Shown: piece after piece, positions 57,289 through 64,000 of the stretch | Layout: every line of letters starts with the position of its first letter | How positions within the stretch are numbered: the first letter of the stretch is position 1 | Translations under genes and position numbers: made by a program | The notes under the pieces: model-generated | Databases searched by the model: none | Told to the model about the DNA's origin: nothing | What the model saw: the letters and a program-made list of their open reading frames with translations, nothing else | Origin: Argentina anserina | Taxonomy: Eukaryota; Streptophyta; Magnoliopsida; Rosales; Rosaceae | Reading direction: 5' to 3' | NCBI RefSeq assembly: GCF_933775445.1 | Contig: NC_065878.1 | Coordinates: 22,084,395 to 22,148,394 of the forward strand | Length of the DNA: 64,000 bases

Positions 57289-59645
57289 CCTATACAGGGG
57301 GCTCGCTTCTTCAAGCGGAGCTTGCTGCTTTTTTTTTTTTTAGGAGTAGGTGCTTGCTGCTCGTCAAAGCCGTAGCTTGCTTTGCTGTCTACTAAACGAG
57401 CCTTCATTGCCCGCCCGGCCCCTATCTTTAAATGTGCACTTCACGCTCCAAAGGATGAACAAAGTTATGCATAATTGGTTAAGTAGAAACTTTTGGTTTA
57501 TCTATGTTATTTCATGCACTTGCTCCCACATCCCATCTTTACACTTCATTCTCTTTTACATTTCTTCCCTTCCTCCTTCAGAGTAGCCTTCTCCTTAGCA
57601 CAGGCGATCTGCCTTTCAAACAATCTTATCTTCCTCTCTTTACTTATTCTATGTTTCTTTTTGTGCTGAAGAAGAAGAATGAAGGAAAGATAAGTATACG
57701 AGTAATCAGAAAAGTTAATCTTGCATCTTAAACTAAACAGAGAACAATCAGAAATTAACTTGACCAAACTACATAATCCAAATAGCACAACATGTTCACT
57801 AAAGGAAACTAACTGCTAAAGCACAGAGTCTAATGCAAAATACAATCTTACAGAGAACTCATTAGTCATTATTCATTATACAGATTGTAGAGACTTCCAT
57901 ATCAATCTGGGTTTTCTAAACTACCTTGTACATTTATCTTCTTTTTTTTTACTGTCCTTTCTTTGATATTGATGCTTTTACTCTTCTTCATGCTCTAGCT
58001 TCCTACACCTAGCTAACAGCAAAAACTTTGAACTCAGACACTATGTTTCCCATTAACTCTAGTACTTCCCTTTTGGCATTTCAACCAAGTTACTTGTAAG
58101 GATTGGCACAGCCCTATGAACACACAAAGATGAGTTTATCCAGATTACATTTTCTTTTTCAGAAGCCTATTGGCAATGACTCAGGTTACTACATGTGTAT
58201 GGCAATGATTTATGTGCCACATAACCTGCTCATCATGGAACATCTAAATTCCAACGACCCTCCCCTAAACTCTTCACCTCTAACCCCTCAACATTAGACC
58301 CCATTTAACCTACTTCCTATATGGAAATGTACGATATCAAGGAATCAAGAACCTCTAGTAATCTACACAGAACGATACAAGATTCTCAGAGCCTCTAAAT
58401 TACAAGCTATATATGGACTCTCATTGAGAACAATAATCTAAACTAACAACACACAATAATCAACACGTTACTAATCAAGATTCTCATAGCCTCCCGGTTA
58501 ATGTTCTCCTCCTTATTAATACACACAAAGATAAGCTTATCCAGAATTCCAAATTCCAATTTTATTTTTAATCAGAAGCCTGTGGCAATGACTCAGTTAC
58601 TCAGGTTACTACATGGGACTCTGATTATACATTGGTTAGTTTTCCCCAATAACTTAACATGTACTATTAAAATGAGTATTAAACTTCTATTCAATACAGG
58701 GTAACAAACAACCTATGCATTTAATAGGATTATCTTGCAATTTATACAGAGTTAACGTGAAGAGGATCATGTTTCTTATGCATTTCATTCAAAACATAAT
58801 GAGTGTGATTGATATTTGACCCACTACATATACATTGTTTTTTTCAAAAGAAAAATATAATGAGTGGGATTTCATCTTGTGATACCAATCTATGTCAGAG
58901 TCATGTATGTCAAGTATTAGGTCGAGTCATCTAGATTATATTGCCCTCACAAATACCAATTTATCTTTCCATGCATTGCAAGTTTGTAATATAGTCGTAT
59001 AGGTATGTTATTGGCTTGGAGGTGCCATGGGAGGCTTTCGTGACATGCATGTTGAAATTTTAACGTACTAAAACCTTGTTGATGCTATTTAATTGGGTTT
59101 ACCCATGTACGCGAGTCATTATCTCACTACTATATTTCCAAGATTTTTATGTTCTAATGATTCTTATCCTTTCTCCAGTTTTCCGACTTTGAAAAATGGG
59201 TAAAGAAATATTAACTCAATATACTTCTGAAATTACATCTAAAAAGTTTGGTAAATGGTAAGATTCACGAGAATATGAACATACCAGTGTGCGATTTTCG
59301 TCGATATTAATTGATTGATGTGGAAACTTGCCCCCTACCCAATTTTATGATCCAAATTTTGTGATGTGGAGATTTTTGGTTTTGGCTGTGAGGCGTGGCA
59401 GAGAACAAGGGTAATAGCGACAGCAGCCCATGTAACCATGGGCGAGGGATCTAAAGCTGATGTGTAGCCTAGCTCTAGATAATGTGCGCATATCACCCAC
59501 TAGACAAAGCAAACATTAGACTACACTAATTGTTGGACTTATCTGAATGTGAAATAAGCTTCTCATTTTGCTTGACCAAATTATATACACACTTTAATTT
59601 GTTCTCTCAAGAGTATCCACAGTCTGATAAACACTGATAGCAAAA
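57289..59645. other. Intergenic sequence with a local duplication
   Basis: No gene seen. About 58100-58200 and 58505-58615 share words (acacacaaagat.ag.ttatcc, cagaagcct, ggcaatgactcag, caggttactacatg), an imperfect duplication spaced about 400 bp. Confidence 0.45.
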
Positions 59646-60396
59646 ATGGGCAAGGGTGGGATGTCCCATGGAGATGATCAACAAGAGAACATGGCTGCTT
59701 GGCTTGTTGGTATCAACACCCTCAAGATTCAACCTTTCAAGCTCCCACATTACCCCTTCAAGCCAATTTCCATGGATTTCTCAACCTCCATTATATGGAC
59801 CTCACATTTAGCTTGTTGCTTCCCAAACAGAGAAGAAATTTGGAGGACGACAGATATTTTTAGCTTCATATCGAGCCCTTCTGACCTTGCTTGGTTTGGT
59901 TTGAATTGGTTATGAAACTATGATACAGGATGTAGATGAAGAAGTGGTTCAGATACGTAAAGCTATGGGAGCTGGAGTGGATGTGACCTTTGATTGTGCA
60001 GGCTTTAATAAAACCATGTCAACAGCTCTGCGTGCTACTAGTCCTGGCGGCAAAGTTTGCCTCGTGGGAATGGGGCACGAGGCAATGACTCTCCCGCTCA
60101 CTTCAGCGTCAGCCAGGTATACAGTGATTCCAGTTGTTCAGCTAGCTAAACAGTACAAATGAAGTAATCACTTGAGCAAAATGAACATCAGAAATTAGCT
60201 ATACGTGAGGATATAGCTTTGTTGAGTATTGTGAATCAAGGTGTGAATTTTCCAACATGTTTTTACTTGACAATAATGGTTTTTACTTTGACATAGGGAG
60301 GTAGATGTGATTGGTATTTTCCGATACAAGAACACATGGCCTCTGTGCCTTGAATTTTTGAGAAGTGGCAAGATTGATGTGAAGAGGAAAGGATAA
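59646..60396 (+). pseudogene. SDH: Sorbitol (L-iditol) dehydrogenase, internally deleted and truncated
   Basis: Three remnants keep their order. 59646-59747 gives MGKGGMSHGDDQQENMAAWL and IQPFKLP, the exact N terminus of plant sorbitol dehydrogenase. 59929-60116 gives VQIRKAMGAGVDVTFDCAGF and PGGKVCLVGMGHEAMTLPLT (NAD-binding domain). 60297-60396 gives DVIGIFRYKNTWPLCLEFLR and then stops early. GT-AG borders survive between the last two. The region for roughly residues 38-210 is gone, including the catalytic zinc ligands and most of the substrate site, and the last 30-40 residues are missing. In Rosaceae this enzyme converts transported sorbitol to fructose; this copy cannot. Confidence 0.88.
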
Positions 60397-60446
60397 TCAT
60401 CTACCAAAGAAAGGTCTACCAAAGTGCCCAATTTGTGGGGACTGGT

Positions 60447-60461
60447 GCTCTGATGGTACCA
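60447..60461 (-). other. Primer-binding-site-like motif outside the LTR
   Basis: Minus strand TGGTACCATCAGAGC resembles TGGTATCAGAGC with a 3-base expansion. It lies on the outer side of the presumed 3' LTR of the right-hand element, where no primer site is expected. Confidence 0.3.
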
Positions 60462-60462
60462 A

Positions 60463-60708
60463 ACGGAGAGGAGGAAAGGAAATATACAGAGAAAAAGAGT
60501 AAACTTGATTAATTCATAGCTGTCTCACAAATGAGCAGGAGGTTACAATTTAAAGGCAACAACTGGAAGAAGACAGAAGACATGGTCCTAGGTGAATACA
60601 GCTCACAAGGCTAAGTCAAAACACTAGCATACCACAAAGGTGGGTGTACATAGAAGATTTAGAGGGTGTAGAGCATAAGATAGGGTGAGTTGTGGAGTGG
60701 CTCCAACA
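60463..60708 (-). repeat. Presumed 3' LTR of the right-hand gypsy element
   Basis: On minus, a polypurine tract of ten G then AGTGG (60709-60724) is followed by TGTTGGAGCC, a typical LTR start. The outer end is uncertain: no partner LTR is in the window. It may stop near 60463, before the primer-site-like motif, or near 60434. Confidence 0.5.
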
Positions 60709-60740
60709 ACCACTCCCCCCCCCCGAGAGGCAACCTGTCC

Positions 60741-63700
60741 TCAGGTGCCGAACTGTGGATAAGTTGAAACAATGTTAGCAGCATCCTCCCATGTGGCATC
60801 CTCCGCCGGGAGGCCCTTCCATTGAATCAGCCAAGTAGTAATGCGACGGCCACGGTGAGTGCGCATGCCCATATCCAAGACGCGCAGGGGTTCCCATACA
60901 ATCTTGCCGGATTCATCAAACTGAGGTAAGGTGCCAGAAACTGCTGTGTCATCGCCAACTCGCTTTTTTAACAAGGAGGCATGAAAAACAGGGTGAAGTC
61001 TGGAATTGGCAGGGAGTTCCAACTTGTAAGCAACAGGTCCAATTCGTTCCAAGATTTTGAAAGGACCAAAGTACCGAGGAGCCAACTTCTTGGAGTGTCT
61101 CTTGATTAAGGACTTCTGCCGATAGGGTTGCAACTTAAAAAACACCCAATCTCCCTCATGAAACTCCCTTTCGGTTCGCTTCTTGTCCGCCATTTGTTTC
61201 ATACGGTTCTGTGCCGTAAGCAAGTTGCCACGCAAAAGCGTGAGCAGTTCATCCCTAGCCAAGAGCTCCTTGTCCACCGCAGCAACATTAGTAGAGCCGG
61301 GTAAGTATGTGTCCACAGTTGGCGGTGGATATCCGTACAAAGCCTGAAACGGAGTCATTTTAATGCCGGAGTGGTAAGAAGTATTGAGCCACCATTCAGC
61401 CCAATGAATCAGCTCCTGCCACGTAGAAGGTTTGTCCATGATAAAGCAGCGAAGGTATTGTTCGAGCGACCTGTTAACCACCTCTGATTGGCCGTCGCTC
61501 TGCGGATGATACGCCGAGCTGTGGCAGAGGGTCGTACCCTGCAGCTTGAAGAAGGATGACCAAAAATGAGATAAGAACACCGGGTCACGGTCGCTCACAA
61601 TCTGCCTAGGCATGCCGTGAAGCCTAAAAATGTGCACCATGAAAGTTTGAGCAATTGTACGGGCGGAGAATGGGTGAGTGACCGGTATAAAGTGTGCATA
61701 CTTGGATAACCGATCCACCACTACCATTATGGCATTGAACCCATTTGAAACCGGCAACCCTTCCACAAAGTCCATCGAGATATCAGTCCAATTCTGTTGG
61801 GGGATTGGTAGGGGCTGTAGCAAACCCGGAGGGTGAATCGACTCGTACTTCTGTCTCTGACACACATCACAAGAAGCAACAAAGAATTTCACATCTTTTC
61901 GAATCCCCGGCCAAGAGAAATTACGGTGGAGACGAGTGAGGGTCCGCAAATACCCCGAGTGACCAGCTTGGAGTGAACCATGATACTCATATAATAGTTT
62001 AGCACGCCAATCAGAAGATTCAGGGACAAAGATCCTGCCCTTGTGGAACAACCTGCCGTGTTGCAGAGAGAAGTGTTTCGGAGGTGAGGTGCCCTGCAAG
62101 TCGAGCACGATTTGTTGGGCCATAGGATCTCTCTTGCAAGCTGCATCTATGAGTTGTATAGAATCCAACAAAGGTGCTGACGCCGTGGTAATTGCCAGGA
62201 ACTCGTGCCGACGAGAAAGGAGATCAGGTACCGTGTTGGAGCTACCAGCCTTGTACTCAATAGTATAGTTATACCCCAGCAATTTGGCGACCCATTTATG
62301 TTGCGCCGGAGTGGAAACACGTTGATCCATCATATGTTTGAGGGGCTTGTGATCTGTGAGTATGGTGAAAGAATTGCCGATGAGATAAGGGCGCCACTTG
62401 TCAATGGAATGCATAATTGCATACATTTCTCGCTCATAAGCTGACTGAGCTTGATGCTTAGGGGAAAGAGACTTGCTCAAGAACGCTACCGGATGTTTCT
62501 CTTGGCGGAGGACAGCCCCAATGCCCCCATTGCTTGCATCGGTTTCGATGACAAATGGCTTTGTGAAATCCGGCAATGCAAGCACCGGAGCGGAGGTGAG
62601 TGCCTGCTTAAGGGCGGTGAAAGCGTGCTCGGATTCCGGTGTCCATGTGAACCCATCACGGCGGAGCATGGCATGGAGTGGCTGTGAAATGATTCCATAA
62701 GACTGCACAAAGCGCCTGTAATAGCCCGCCAGGCCAAGGAAGCCGCGAAGTTGTTTCAGTGTTTTAGGCTTGGGCCAGTCAAGAATGGTCTGAACCTTGG
62801 ATGGGTCCATGGCAACCCCTCTGTGAGACACGATGTGTCCCAAATATTCCACAGATTGCAGAGCCAAAGCACACTTTGAAAACTTGACAAATAATTGATT
62901 AGCCCGTAAGATATGGAACACCTCTTGAACATGCAAAATGTGGGATTTTAAATCCGGACTGAAAATCAAAATATCGTCGAAAAAAACAAGAACGGACTTA
63001 CGGAGGAGATGGTTGAAGAGGTAGTTCATTAGAGCTTGGAAGGTAGACGGAGCATTACACAAGCCAAAAGGCATAACCATGAACTCATATAACCCATCGT
63101 GGGTGCGGAATGCTGTTTTTTGGATGTCCTCCTCTCGCATTCGAATTTGATGGTACCCCGAACGCAAATCAAGCTTAGTAAAGAATTTAGCTCCGTGTAA
63201 CTCATCCAATAACTCGTCGACAACCGGGATAGGAAAACGGTCCTTTATCGTAGCAGCGTTAAGCCGACGATAATCAACACAAAACCGCCAAGTGTTGTCC
63301 TTCCTCTTGACGAGTAGCACCGGTGACGAATATGGACTCGTGCTTCGTCGAATGACGCCGGTTGTGAGCATGTCGTGGACTTGTGCTTCGAGTTCGGTCT
63401 TTTGGGCATGAGCATAACGGTAAGGGCTAACTCGAATAGGTCCAGTGTTGGGCAATAAGTTAATCTGATGCTCAATGGCCCGTTTCGGTGGCAGCCCGTG
63501 AGGGGTTTGGAACAGATCCAGATAGTCCTTAAGCAATTGGGCCATAGGTACAGGGAGGTCCAATTGTGGGCTGCTGACTGTACCACTTGACTGAGACATA
63601 GCGTTGGACCGCTCGGCCTCTACCATTGTCATCAGAGCGGTGGTGTTGCCGGAGGACCCTGCGTTCAACCCCACCAAGGTATAACGATCCCCATTGTTGT

Positions 63701-64000
63701 AGAAGATCATAACTTTATCCGCAAAATGCCAACCAATGAAGCCCAGCGTGCTTAACCACGGAGCACCCAAAACTAAATCACAGTCCTCCACCGCCAACAG
63801 AGGAAAATCACCTGTAAATTCATAAGATTGAATGAGCACTGGAACATTAGTAACCATCCCTGAAGGCCTGAGCGAGTGGCCGGAGGCGGATATAAAGCGG
63901 AGATTGGAGTCATGTGTTACTGGTAACCTCAATTTCTCGGCAATAGAGGGATTTAGGAAATTAGATGCGGAACCACAATCAATGAATACTCGAATGCGGA
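60741..64000 (-). CDS. Ty3/gypsy chromovirus Pol polyprotein, partial (runs off the window)
   Basis: An uninterrupted frame from the right edge to the stop at 60741. An internal Met at 63932 gives 1,063 residues, but the frame continues upstream to 64000, where VFIDCGSASNFL is the retropepsin active-site region, with Cys where Ser/Thr is usual. Counting from that Met: reverse transcriptase about 165-400 (LDLRSGYHQIRM, FFDD at 317-320), RNase H about 450-575 (Asp464, Glu500, Asp527), integrase zinc knuckle (His651 to Cys688/Cys691), integrase core Asp721, Asp781, Glu817, and a C-terminal chromodomain (WLIQWKGLPAEDATWEDA). The order RT-RNaseH-IN-chromodomain marks a chromovirus. No break is visible, so this copy may be young. 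Confidence 0.93.
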   Translation of the reverse strand, partial: RIRVFIDCGSASNFLNPSIAEKLRLPVTHDSNLRFISASGHSLRPSGMVTNVPVLIQSYEFTGDFPLLAVEDCDLVLGAPWLSTLGFIGWHFADKVMIFYNNGDRYTLVGLNAGSSGNTTALMTMVEAERSNAMSQSSGTVSSPQLDLPVPMAQLLKDYLDLFQTPHGLPPKRAIEHQINLLPNTGPIRVSPYRYAHAQKTELEAQVHDMLTTGVIRRSTSPYSSPVLLVKRKDNTWRFCVDYRRLNAATIKDRFPIPVVDELLDELHGAKFFTKLDLRSGYHQIRMREEDIQKTAFRTHDGLYEFMVMPFGLCNAPSTFQALMNYLFNHLLRKSVLVFFDDILIFSPDLKSHILHVQEVFHILRANQLFVKFSKCALALQSVEYLGHIVSHRGVAMDPSKVQTILDWPKPKTLKQLRGFLGLAGYYRRFVQSYGIISQPLHAMLRRDGFTWTPESEHAFTALKQALTSAPVLALPDFTKPFVIETDASNGGIGAVLRQEKHPVAFLSKSLSPKHQAQSAYEREMYAIMHSIDKWRPYLIGNSFTILTDHKPLKHMMDQRVSTPAQHKWVAKLLGYNYTIEYKAGSSNTVPDLLSRRHEFLAITTASAPLLDSIQLIDAACKRDPMAQQIVLDLQGTSPPKHFSLQHGRLFHKGRIFVPESSDWRAKLLYEYHGSLQAGHSGYLRTLTRLHRNFSWPGIRKDVKFFVASCDVCQRQKYESIHPPGLLQPLPIPQQNWTDISMDFVEGLPVSNGFNAIMVVVDRLSKYAHFIPVTHPFSARTIAQTFMVHIFRLHGMPRQIVSDRDPVFLSHFWSSFFKLQGTTLCHSSAYHPQSDGQSEVVNRSLEQYLRCFIMDKPSTWQELIHWAEWWLNTSYHSGIKMTPFQALYGYPPPTVDTYLPGSTNVAAVDKELLARDELLTLLRGNLLTAQNRMKQMADKKRTEREFHEGDWVFFKLQPYRQKSLIKRHSKKLAPRYFGPFKILERIGPVAYKLELPANSRLHPVFHASLLKKRVGDDTAVSGTLPQFDESGKIVWEPLRVLDMGMRTHRGRRITTWLIQWKGLPAEDATWEDAANIVSTYPQFGT

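Overview
The window is plant nuclear DNA. It has AT-rich intergenic sequence, genes split by short GT-AG introns, many microsatellites and dense transposon debris. The gene content and repeat types suit a Rosaceae genome, possibly Rosoideae, but the species cannot be fixed from the sequence.

Layout: 1-8.4 kb is intergenic, with one retroposed LINE-type element and GA/CT microsatellites. At 8.5-13.5 kb there is a seven-exon SOC1-clade MADS-box gene (minus strand). Its 3.2-kb first intron holds a Cassandra TRIM retrotransposon with a 5S-rRNA-like LTR and a pair of large inverted-repeat elements set in TA repeats. At 15.5-18.6 kb an intact 2-oxoglutarate/Fe(II) oxygenase (plus) and a class III peroxidase (minus) converge. 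At 19.5-23.3 kb are a LINE remnant and a broken PPR gene. At 23.9-25.8 kb is an intact single-exon gene of the molybdenum-cofactor-sulfurase-like PLP family.

At 27.5-44.7 kb lies transposon-rich sequence: a CACTA-type MITE, a 9.1-kb Ty3/gypsy element with its target duplication (29,861-38,980), a decayed DUF295 F-box gene, a MITE, a tRNA-derived SINE head, and an inverted solo LTR of a related family with its own target duplication. At 46.4-48.8 kb is an intact five-exon GMC oxidoreductase (HOTHEAD/mandelonitrile-lyase-like), apparently using a GC-AG intron. A 5'-truncated LINE (51.1-51.9 kb) and a small LysM gene (52.8-53.1 kb) follow. At 56.2-57.3 kb is a mosaic of gene fragments copied from at least three genes elsewhere in the window. 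A gutted sorbitol dehydrogenase lies at 59.6-60.4 kb, and a coding-competent gypsy chromovirus runs off the right edge.

The intact genes share no obvious pathway. From memory, their order (AGL71/72-like MADS, 2OG oxygenase, PER66-type peroxidase, PLP family protein, GMC oxidoreductase, sorbitol dehydrogenase) matches Arabidopsis chromosome 5 around At5g51860-At5g51970. The window therefore looks like a conserved ancestral block expanded and partly broken by transposons.
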